Source of the DNA: Verrucomicrobiales bacterium
Lineage (GTDB): Bacteria > Verrucomicrobiota > Verrucomicrobiia > Limisphaerales > UBA9464
Direction: 5' to 3'
Assembly: GCA_003445095.1 (NCBI GenBank)
Contig: DLVS01000571.1
Location: forward strand, 1 to 5,662
DNA length: 5,662 bases
A model generated the notes under the pieces. The model worked only from the letters and a program-made list of their open reading frames with translations, had not been told where the DNA came from and did no database searches. This document shows, in pieces, positions 1 through 5,662 of the stretch (its first letter is position 1; every line of letters starts with the position of its first letter). The position numbers and the translations under genes are program-made.

Positions 1-867
1 GCGAGCCTCCGCTACCGGAAAGCGGAGCTCGCTGCACTTTTCGAAGAGAAGCGAGCGCTGCTCAGCGAGTTGTTGGGTTCGGAAGTGGCGTTGGAAATGC
101 CGGCAATCCTAGCCGAGGCTCCCGGTTCGCGAAACGGAGCGGCCTACTTGTCGGTACCTGAAGCGAAACGCGCCGCCGTGCGAGCTATCCATGAGCGATA
201 CCGCGCGGCGGTGGGACGGATTCGGGCGGAGAGCTTCGGTTCCCTGAGTGAGGACGACGTCCAGAAACTGGATACCTTGCGCAAGGAACAACGCTCCGCT
301 TTGGCCGGACTCCTGACGACGGACGAGTTGACGGATTTCGACCTGGGGACCTCGAATTTGGCCGGGTGGCTGAAATCCCAGTTTCGCGGCGCCGCCTTGA
401 CGCAGGAGGAATTGCGATCGGTTTTTCGTCGGTTTCAGGGATCGATAGACGCCGCGAGCTTGGCGGTGTTGGGAGAAGGGCTCGACCTTGGCAAAGCCAG
501 TGCGGAGTTGTTGGCGACGGGTGGGCCAGCTGAGGAACTCTTTGGGGAAGCGCGGACGGCTGAACTCCGGAGGGCGCGCGATCCGATCTATCGGATGTAT
601 CAAGCCGCCTTTGTGAGGGCGGGAATCCCAGATGAGGTATTGAATCAGGTGTACGAGGTTCAGCGCGCGGCGATCCAGGATTCGAATCGTCGAATTTATG
701 ATTCGGCAACTTCCGTCCAGGAACGACAGCGCTTGATGGAAGAGTCACAGGAAACCGCTCGGAAGAGTTTGCGAGACGTGGTTGGCGAGGAGGCGTTTCA
801 AAGACTCGTCGAAGGCGGCACGCTCCCCTTTCTCCGTGTCGGCCGCTCTAAGTCTACACCCCCGTGA
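1..867 (+). CDS. Charged helical protein of unknown function, 5'-truncated; paralogue of the next gene
   Basis: The reading frame is open from the first base of the window, so the true start lies upstream; 288 codons are visible, ending in TGA at 865-867. An internal TTG at 70 could be mistaken for a start, but the codons before it encode YRKAELAALFEEKRALLSEL, which matches an internal stretch of the following gene (its residues 143-162). The product is rich in Arg, Glu, Ala and Leu and looks almost entirely alpha-helical. Two blocks align without gaps to the next protein: bases 313-426 (10 identities in 38 residues, starting LTTDEL) and bases 541-663 (11 in 41, centred on RDP and GIP). The tail is basic and Ser/Pro-containing (RVGRSKSTPP). 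The family resembles uncharacterised proteins I associate with Verrucomicrobiota; I do not know its function. The N-terminus, and any signal peptide, is out of view. Confidence 0.85.
   Translation, partial: ASLRYRKAELAALFEEKRALLSELLGSEVALEMPAILAEAPGSRNGAAYLSVPEAKRAAVRAIHERYRAAVGRIRAESFGSLSEDDVQKLDTLRKEQRSALAGLLTTDELTDFDLGTSNLAGWLKSQFRGAALTQEELRSVFRRFQGSIDAASLAVLGEGLDLGKASAELLATGGPAEELFGEARTAELRRARDPIYRMYQAAFVRAGIPDEVLNQVYEVQRAAIQDSNRRIYDSATSVQERQRLMEESQETARKSLRDVVGEEAFQRLVEGGTLPFLRVGRSKSTPP
864..867 (+). promoter_or_regulatory. GTGA stop/start overlap (translational coupling)
   Basis: The GTG start of the second gene shares two bases with the TGA stop of the first. The roughly 25 bases before it (ending CTAAGTCTACACCCCC) contain no purine-rich Shine-Dalgarno-like sequence, so initiation probably depends on ribosomes terminating on the upstream gene. 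The overlap is read directly; coupling is inference. Confidence 0.7.
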
Positions 868-2126
868 ACGGACGAACTCCCATCCTGCTGCTCACGATCT
901 CAGGCCTCGCGCTAGCGGCTGCACTGGGTTACGTGGTTCGGGCATCTCGTCCAACTGACGACAGAACATCAAACTCCGCCGGACAGAAATCGCCCCAGAG
1001 TGCGTCGGTCCGAGTCCCCGGAAAGCCGGCCCCGACGGTGTCTCCGGAGCGTCACCTTGGTCGCCCGTTTCAGTGGAGCTCATTGGAGTCGGACGATTAC
1101 CGCCAATACCTCACCAACCTGGTGTCGGTGGGGTGTCCGAAACAGATCCGGATCGATATCGTTCTGGCGGAGATCCTGCGCTTCTACCGGCCTCGCGAAG
1201 CGCCTTTCCGGGAAAAGATCGCCGCCTTGCAGTCGGAGGAAGAACAGACCGGCACCACCGTTGAGGCGACTTTGGGCCGAGAGCGGTACTATCTGCGCAA
1301 AGAACTGCGAGTCGTCGAACTGGAGAAGCAGGAGATCATTCGCGAGCTTCTCGGTGTGGTTGTTCCCTTGGAACCGATTCGCACGTGGCACTCACGGACC
1401 TACGAACGTTACGAATCAGCCTTGGCCACGCTCCCACCTGAAACGCGGGAACGTGCTCGGGAAGTTTTGGAGAGGTATTGGGCCGCTTCGGATGAACTCT
1501 ATGATCGTTTTCAATTACAGCGCACGCCTGAGTATCTCGAGGCGTATCGACAGTTGAATCTCCAACGGAAAGCGCAGCTTGGGCAGGTGCTCTCACCCAC
1601 CGAACTGGAAGACTACGAAATGCGCACGACTGGCATCGCGAGTCGCGTCAGCCGAGAGCTCGCCGGCGTCGGCGTGACCGAGTCGGAATTTCGGGAGATT
1701 TATGCGAAGCGGGCGGCACTCGAAACGCCGTATGGAGGCAGCGTCCGAGTCGATATGACGGAGCAGGGAGAATCACCGGAGTATCAACAGGCTCGGGAGG
1801 CTTTGGATAACCAACTGGGGGAAATGTTGGGGCCCGAACGGTTCGAGGCCTGGAAGTTCAATCGTGATCCCGAGTTTCAAGTGTTCGCCGATCTCGGCCA
1901 ACGTTTTGGGGTTCCCCCTGAGAATCTTCGAGAGGCGTTCAAGCTCCAGCAGTGGAACACCTCTGGCGCGCCGATTTCCTCAACCGGCGCTGTCCCCTCG
2001 GGTAAAGCCCAATCCCCTGTCGCAGACCCTACCATCAGGCTGCGCGAATTGCTGACCGATGAGGGGTTCGACGCGTGGCAACGTCGCCAAAAACTTTCGC
2101 AGATCGACTGGCTCTTACCTCCATGA
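864..2126 (+). CDS. Membrane-anchored or secreted helical protein of unknown function, second paralogue
   Basis: A 420-residue protein starting at GTG 864, which overlaps the upstream stop (GTGA). The start is supported by the hydrophobic segment that follows at once (residues 6-26, ILLLTISGLALAAALGYVV), a signal anchor or signal peptide without a clear cleavage site. Residues 28-66 form a disordered-looking Ser/Thr/Lys/Pro-rich linker. From about residue 70 the protein is charged and helical, beginning with a DYRQYL / VGCPKQIRIDIVLAEIL block (79-104). A block from residue 243 (LSPTELEDYEMRTT) to 280 and one from 322 to 362 with RDP and GVP align without gaps to the preceding protein, so the pair arose by duplication. 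A second low-complexity stretch (366-388) precedes a short C-terminal helix. LSPTEL-like motifs loosely recall LTxxQ periplasmic proteins such as Spy/CpxP, but the similarity is too weak to assign. Function is unknown; location is inferred as periplasmic or exterior. Confidence 0.9.
   Translation: MNGRTPILLLTISGLALAAALGYVVRASRPTDDRTSNSAGQKSPQSASVRVPGKPAPTVSPERHLGRPFQWSSLESDDYRQYLTNLVSVGCPKQIRIDIVLAEILRFYRPREAPFREKIAALQSEEEQTGTTVEATLGRERYYLRKELRVVELEKQEIIRELLGVVVPLEPIRTWHSRTYERYESALATLPPETRERAREVLERYWAASDELYDRFQLQRTPEYLEAYRQLNLQRKAQLGQVLSPTELEDYEMRTTGIASRVSRELAGVGVTESEFREIYAKRAALETPYGGSVRVDMTEQGESPEYQQAREALDNQLGEMLGPERFEAWKFNRDPEFQVFADLGQRFGVPPENLREAFKLQQWNTSGAPISSTGAVPSGKAQSPVADPTIRLRELLTDEGFDAWQRRQKLSQIDWLLPP
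2123..2126 (+). promoter_or_regulatory. ATGA stop/start overlap (translational coupling)
   Basis: The ATG of the CotH-like gene overlaps the TGA of the second helical-protein gene. The preceding bases (GACTGGCTCTTACCTCC) are pyrimidine-rich and lack a ribosome binding site, which again points to coupled re-initiation. This overlap also decides the start of the CotH-like gene over the in-frame ATG 48 bases upstream. Confidence 0.75.
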
Positions 2127-4231
2127 ATTTGGGTCCACTTTTTCTCCGCCACCGATTTCAGAAAGCAGTTCAGTGGGCGCCTTGTCTTCTGTTCGTCTGG
2201 CTCACGGGTGTTGTGTGGGCCGTGGCTGCGCCCGCGGCGGCCCGTCATGAACCACGGCAGCCCAAGCCAGGTGAAGCGGTTCGCATCACGGCTGAATTTC
2301 CCACGGACAAGGCACCCTCGGCCGCGAGCTTGGAGTATCAGATCGTCGAGCCGGGGAAGTATTTGGCAAAAAGCGATCCTAAGTTCTCGCGCCAGTGGGT
2401 CTCGGTACCGATGACGAATTCAGGTCCGGGCAAATTCTCAGCGGAATTGCCGAGCGCCATGCAGCAGAATCGACGCCTCGTTCGTTATCGGATTCGGTCG
2501 GCCAAGGAAGGACCGGTACTGCTGCCGCCGGCCGACGACGCGACAGGGAATTTCGGCTATTTCGTCTATGCCGGCGTTCCAGCGTGGCACGGAGCCGTCG
2601 ATCCGAAAGGCTCGGCGGCGAACCGGAATCCGGTAGCCTACAGTCCGGAAGTGCTCACGCAGGTCCCGGTCTATCACTTGCTGGCCGCCCGGTCGTCGGT
2701 CGAGAACGCGACCTGGAAGGACCGGGTCGAGTTTGGCGATGAAGAGGCTCGGCACGCTTACAAATACACGGGCACGCTGGTCTATGACGGCGTGGTGTAT
2801 GACCATGTCAAGTTTCGCGCTCGCGGCGGCGAGTGGCGGCACGCGATGGGCAAGAACATGTGGAAGTTCAACTTCAATCCGGGGAATCGCTTTGCCGCTC
2901 GGGATTACTATGGACGCCCTTATAAGAGTAAATGGGATAAACTGAATTTGGGCGCCTGCATCCAACAAGGAGACACCCGAATGCGGGGAGAACTGGGAAT
3001 GTTTGAGGCCGTGACCTACCGGCTCTTCAACTTGGCCGGTGTCGAAGCGCCGCGGACGCACTGGGTTCATTTCCGCGTCATCACAGATGCCGAAGAAACC
3101 CCGAAGGATCAATACGAGGGTGATTTCTGGGGGCTCTATTTGGCGACGGAAGAAGTGGACGGCGATTTCCTCAAGGAGCACGGCTTGCCCGACGGCAACA
3201 CTTACAAGATGCAGTTTCTTCAGCCGAGGACCGAGCACCTCGCCAAAGGGGCGCCGGCCGATCAGGCCGACATCCGCAGGTTTCTCCAGAATGTGACGGC
3301 GGGCGGGCGGCGGGCCGGACTTGTGGCCAATCAGGCGGCTGACTCGTGGTGGGAGGAGACGGTCGATTTGCCTCGTTACTACAGCTACCGGACGATCCTA
3401 GAATGCGTTCATCACTACGATCTGGACGCGGGAAAGAACTACTACTTCTACCACAATCTGGCAGCCAAACGATGGCAGGTGATTCCGTGGGACGTGGATC
3501 TCAGTTGGGGGGACCATATGTACGGGGGCGGTCGTGAGATCTTTTTTGCGACCGGATTGCTTCGGCGCTCGCCGTTCCGTGAAGCCTATCAAGCTCGGTT
3601 GGCGGAGCTTCGAGATCTTCTGTTCAACTCTGAACAAACTGGACGACTCATTGACGAATACGCGGCGATGATTGCAGACCCCAAAGGAGGTCCGTCACTC
3701 GCCGACGCCGATCGTGCGAAGTGGGACTATCACCCCATTATGTCTTCGCCCCATGTGGATGCCGGCAAGAGCCAGCCAGGTTTATTCTATTTCGGAAAGC
3801 CGGAGCAGCGGTTCGAGGTAATGCCGGCGTTAATGAAAGCCTACGTGTCTCGACGTCAGTCGCATCTCGACCGCCTGTTGACGGGTTACAATCCACCCAC
3901 GACGCCCGAGGCTTCTGGGCCCGATTCCATTGTTTCCTCCGCCGCAACAATTCCTATTCGCCCGGTACTGCCTGCGGAGACAACCGCCACTAAACTTCGG
4001 TGGCGCTTGGCCGAGGTGACTGATCCGACCAGCCCAACCTTCGACCCTCGCCAACCGTGGCATTACGAAATTGAATCACTGGGAGAGGGTGAGACTGGTG
4101 TTGTGCCACTGATAGACGTCCCGGTGAAGTCCCTGACCGTGGGACATACCTATCGTGTGCGCATTTGCGCCCAGGCCGAGGATGGCCGTTGGAGCCGCTG
4201 GTCCCGACCCGTGCAGTTGACCGTCCGGTAG
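2123..4231 (+). CDS. Secreted CotH kinase family protein with Ig/fibronectin-III-like flanking regions
   Basis: A 702-residue protein. ATG 2123 is chosen because it overlaps the upstream stop (ATGA) and begins a good signal peptide: basic n-region, hydrophobic residues 19-36, and an A-rich cleavage region near residue 40 (APAAA/RHEP). The in-frame ATG at 2075 would add 16 residues in front of that signal and sits inside the previous gene. Residues about 45-155 look like a beta-rich Ig-type region. The CotH core spans about 190-585: FRARG (231-235) with following lysines, WGLYLATEEVD (336-346), YKM (361-363), D433/D435 before NYYFYHN (439-445), and IPWDVDLSWGD (454-464). This motif order is typical of CotH proteins, atypical protein kinases known from Bacillus spore coats; activity here is inferred. 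After a Pro/Thr/Ser linker (590-625), the C-terminus ends in a fibronectin-III-like region with HTYRVRI and WSRWS (690-694). No lamin-tail or dockerin domain was seen. The substrate is unknown. Confidence 0.93.
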   Translation: MNLGPLFLRHRFQKAVQWAPCLLFVWLTGVVWAVAAPAAARHEPRQPKPGEAVRITAEFPTDKAPSAASLEYQIVEPGKYLAKSDPKFSRQWVSVPMTNSGPGKFSAELPSAMQQNRRLVRYRIRSAKEGPVLLPPADDATGNFGYFVYAGVPAWHGAVDPKGSAANRNPVAYSPEVLTQVPVYHLLAARSSVENATWKDRVEFGDEEARHAYKYTGTLVYDGVVYDHVKFRARGGEWRHAMGKNMWKFNFNPGNRFAARDYYGRPYKSKWDKLNLGACIQQGDTRMRGELGMFEAVTYRLFNLAGVEAPRTHWVHFRVITDAEETPKDQYEGDFWGLYLATEEVDGDFLKEHGLPDGNTYKMQFLQPRTEHLAKGAPADQADIRRFLQNVTAGGRRAGLVANQAADSWWEETVDLPRYYSYRTILECVHHYDLDAGKNYYFYHNLAAKRWQVIPWDVDLSWGDHMYGGGREIFFATGLLRRSPFREAYQARLAELRDLLFNSEQTGRLIDEYAAMIADPKGGPSLADADRAKWDYHPIMSSPHVDAGKSQPGLFYFGKPEQRFEVMPALMKAYVSRRQSHLDRLLTGYNPPTTPEASGPDSIVSSAATIPIRPVLPAETTATKLRWRLAEVTDPTSPTFDPRQPWHYEIESLGEGETGVVPLIDVPVKSLTVGHTYRVRICAQAEDGRWSRWSRPVQLTVR

Positions 4232-4246
4232 CACGGAGTGTGAGCT

Positions 4247-4258
4247 GCTCTTCGGGGC
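4247..4258 (+). other. Small hairpin with a UUCG tetraloop
   Basis: GCTC-TTCG-GGGC can fold as a 4-bp stem (one G-T wobble) closed by the stable C(UUCG)G tetraloop, 16 bases after the CotH-like stop codon. It is the first of three consecutive potential hairpins in this intergenic region. It is short enough to occur by chance on its own. Confidence 0.35.
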
Positions 4259-4260
4259 CG

Positions 4261-4291
4261 CCAGTGTGCGCGTCCGCGTGGCACACGTTGG
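4261..4291 (+). other. Intergenic inverted repeat, possible terminator or repeat-element hairpin
   Basis: CCAGTGTGC (4261-4269) pairs with GCACAC-gt-TGG (4281-4291), a 9-bp stem with a two-base bulge and an 11-base GC-rich loop. It is followed by AGACTGACTTTATT rather than a clean T-run, so it is a poor match to an intrinsic terminator. A dispersed structured repeat is an alternative. Confidence 0.4.
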
Positions 4292-4314
4292 AGACTGACT
4301 TTATTGGAGTAGAG

Positions 4315-4343
4315 CCACCGCCACCCAGATGGGGCGTGAGTGG
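4315..4343 (+). terminator. Candidate terminator hairpin downstream of the three-gene operon
   Basis: CCACCGCC-a-CC (4315-4325) can pair with GG-GGCG-tga-GTGG (4331-4343), about ten GC-rich base pairs with a one-base and a three-base bulge and a five-base loop. It is followed by ACTTTGATCCTTT, only moderately T-rich. Its position, about 85 bases past the CotH-like stop and 60 before the next start, suits a boundary between transcription units. It was identified by eye and no folding energy was computed. Confidence 0.35.
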
Positions 4344-4403
4344 ACTTTGATCCTTTGCCCGCCAGAGGCATTTGTTACCATCCGTGCCATAGCGAGTCAC
4401 AAT

Positions 4404-5662
4404 ATGAACCCCAAATCGGCTAGCGTTCTTTCCACATTGAGTATCGCGCTCGCAGTTATGTTCGCGGCGTCACGCGGGCGGGCCGATCGTTTTAGTTGGG
4501 AGGAGAGCGTCAGCGGAAACTTCACGGACCCGAATCGTTGGCACGGACCGAACTTTCCTGAACACACTCGATTCCCTGGTGCTGCGGACGATGCCAGCAT
4601 CGACCGCGGGCCGTTGACGGTCACGATCGCTGGGAACCAAGCGACTCGGGAACTGGTCACCGGCCAGCCGACCCTCAACATCACGGGAAGCTACACCGTG
4701 GAGAGCATCTTCGGTTTAGGGTCGCCGCTGACCATTGTCGGAGGAGGCACCTTGAACGTCACGCAGTGGCAACTGGGTTCGCAGAGTATTGTCGATGGAG
4801 CGACCGCCAAAATCTCTTCCCTGCAACCCCTCGGCTCATCTCCTCCCAGCGAGGTCATCGTTCGCAACGGCGCGGAAGTCACCTCGCAAACACTCGATAA
4901 GAGCCGCGGTTCACTGAGAGTGCTCATAGAGGGCGCTGGCGCAACGTGGAAGCACTCTGCCGAACTCCCCTTCGCCGAAATCATCGTCCGAGCGAATGGG
5001 CGCGTAGAAGTGTCTTCCACGGACGGAGTCTTCGTCGATGCCGACGGCGGTAGCGCGCTCTTGACTGCGTTTGGCCGATTCAAAGGTTATGGGCGGATCG
5101 CCAACGGTGCACGGATTCAGTGTGCCGAGGGCGTACACTCAGGACAAAACACCACGATTGATGGCGGGACGTGGGCCTCCCAAGGATCTTTCATCAATGA
5201 GGGCAGTGATATCACGATTCAGAACGGGGGTGTCCTTAGCGCGAACAACCTGATGCCGGGTTCGTTTTCGGCACTGACCCTGGTTGACGGAATAGGGAGT
5301 CGTCTTTCGGTCGCCAATCTCTTCAAGCCGCTCGGTGGCACGCAGCTCAAACATGGCGGCGTATTGACCTGTGCCGAGGCCCAGTTGGACTTGGGTTTCG
5401 TGTATGCCGAGACCGGAGGCGCGTTCACGGCGACCGGCGAAATTTTCTGCAACAACGGGCTTAATCTTTTTAACGGCGGACTACTTCAGGCGAATGGCAT
5501 TCTTCTCGCCGATGCTGCGGGTGGAGGCGCCGGAATGAACGTGGTTGGATCCGGCAGCTTCGCACAAATTTCCACCGGCCTGGCGGTGGGACAACGAGGC
5601 CAGGCAACACTCAACGTTCGCGACCAAGGACGGGTCATCTCTCAATCCGGCGGATTGGGCAT
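4404..5662 (+). CDS. Exported beta-repeat protein with T5SS/PEP-CTERM-associated-like repeats, 3'-truncated
   Basis: The frame is open from ATG 4404 to the window end (419 codons plus two bases) with no stop, so the C-terminus is missing. The start is supported by a signal peptide: hydrophobic residues 8-22 (VLSTLSIALAVMFAA), with likely cleavage after RGRA (residue 27). The mature protein opens with FSWEESVSGNFTDPNRW (30-46), followed by a P-G-A-A-D-D-A segment (58-64), the pattern common at the head of bacterial autotransporter-like repeat proteins. The rest is rich in Gly, Thr, Val, Asn and Ser with recurrent NGG/HGG/NGA turns, indicating a beta-solenoid. The last visible segment, LAVGQRGQATLNVRDQGRVI (393-412), closely fits the T5SS/PEP-CTERM-associated repeat family. 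The sorting signal (PEP-CTERM or autotransporter barrel) would lie downstream and cannot be judged. No strong ribosome binding site is present, only a weak GCGAG at 4392-4396. The 172-base gap suggests a separate transcription unit. Confidence 0.88.
   Translation, partial: MNPKSASVLSTLSIALAVMFAASRGRADRFSWEESVSGNFTDPNRWHGPNFPEHTRFPGAADDASIDRGPLTVTIAGNQATRELVTGQPTLNITGSYTVESIFGLGSPLTIVGGGTLNVTQWQLGSQSIVDGATAKISSLQPLGSSPPSEVIVRNGAEVTSQTLDKSRGSLRVLIEGAGATWKHSAELPFAEIIVRANGRVEVSSTDGVFVDADGGSALLTAFGRFKGYGRIANGARIQCAEGVHSGQNTTIDGGTWASQGSFINEGSDITIQNGGVLSANNLMPGSFSALTLVDGIGSRLSVANLFKPLGGTQLKHGGVLTCAEAQLDLGFVYAETGGAFTATGEIFCNNGLNLFNGGLLQANGILLADAAGGGAGMNVVGSGSFAQISTGLAVGQRGQATLNVRDQGRVISQSGGLG
4908..5660 (+). 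repeat. Diverged protein-level beta repeats within the fourth gene
   Basis: At least three diverged units share the order hydrophobic strand, G-x-G turn, strand, then a (G/N)-G or x-G-x-V turn. They begin near residue 169 (SLRVLIEGAGATWKHS), near 289 (SALTLVDGIGSRLSVA, followed by LKHGGVL) and near 376 (AGMNVVGSGSFAQIS, followed by ATLNVRDQGRVI). A shorter related segment lies at 249-280 (TTIDGGTWASQG, then ITIQNGGVLSA). DNA-level identity between units is low, so this is an old repeat rather than a recent expansion. Boundaries are approximate. Confidence 0.6.

Noticed and set aside
109..748. Two - strand open frames opposite the first gene
   Set aside because: They are Arg/Pro/Ser-rich shadow translations with no motif, whereas the + strand frame is supported by paralogy with the next gene.
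2438..3238. Long open frame on the - strand opposite the CotH-like gene (266 codons)
   Set aside because: It lies entirely antisense to a gene with clear family motifs, has no recognisable domain or signal, and GC-rich coding DNA commonly leaves such frames open.
4190..4204. WSxWS as evidence of transfer from an animal cytokine receptor
   Set aside because: A five-residue motif in a beta domain is easily convergent, and the surrounding protein is typical of bacterial CotH proteins.
4165..4350. Small + strand open frame across the end of the CotH-like gene and the intergenic region
   Set aside because: Its first third overlaps the CotH-like C-terminus in another frame and the rest covers the hairpins; composition is not protein-like and no start signal is seen.
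4347..4390. Possible sigma-70 promoter for the fourth gene (TTGATC at 4347-4352)
   Set aside because: No acceptable -10 hexamer occurs 16-18 bases downstream; nothing better than a chance match was found.
4397..5455. Several - strand open frames opposite the fourth gene
   Set aside because: The + strand frame runs uninterrupted from a signal peptide through recognisable repeats to the window end, so the antisense frames are by-products.
1..5662. CRISPR arrays, tRNA/rRNA genes, insertion sequences or attachment sites
   Set aside because: No regularly spaced DNA repeats, no tRNA-like cloverleaf, no transposase frame and no terminal inverted repeats were seen; almost all bases are coding.

Overview
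The window looks like chromosomal DNA from a member of the Verrucomicrobiota, probably near Pedosphaera/Limisphaerales. That placement is inference from protein style: a secreted CotH-type protein, Arg/Glu-rich helical proteins carrying a 'GCP..IR.DI..AE' type motif, and a large protein with T5SS/PEP-CTERM-like repeats, in GC-rich DNA without visible Shine-Dalgarno sites. No rRNA, marker gene or database search supports it.

Bases 1-4231 hold three genes on the + strand, joined by four-base stop/start overlaps (GTGA at 864-867, ATGA at 2123-2126), so they almost certainly form one translationally coupled operon. The first gene is cut by the left edge. The first two encode diverged paralogues: charged, mostly helical proteins of unknown function, the second with an N-terminal membrane segment or signal. 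The third encodes a secreted CotH-family protein with a kinase-like core, flanked by an N-terminal Ig-like region and a C-terminal fibronectin-III-like region.

Bases 4232-4403 are non-coding and contain three consecutive potential hairpins, which may end the operon transcript or belong to a dispersed repeat. From 4404 to the right edge runs a fourth + strand gene, open at its 3' end. It encodes a signal-peptide-bearing, beta-repeat surface or secreted protein with T5SS/PEP-CTERM-associated repeats.

All four products appear destined for the envelope or exterior, although the export signal of the first is outside the window. The most interesting idea is that the CotH-like protein modifies one or both helical paralogues encoded just before it; this is a hypothesis from gene order and composition. 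No mobile element, CRISPR array, tRNA or rRNA was seen.
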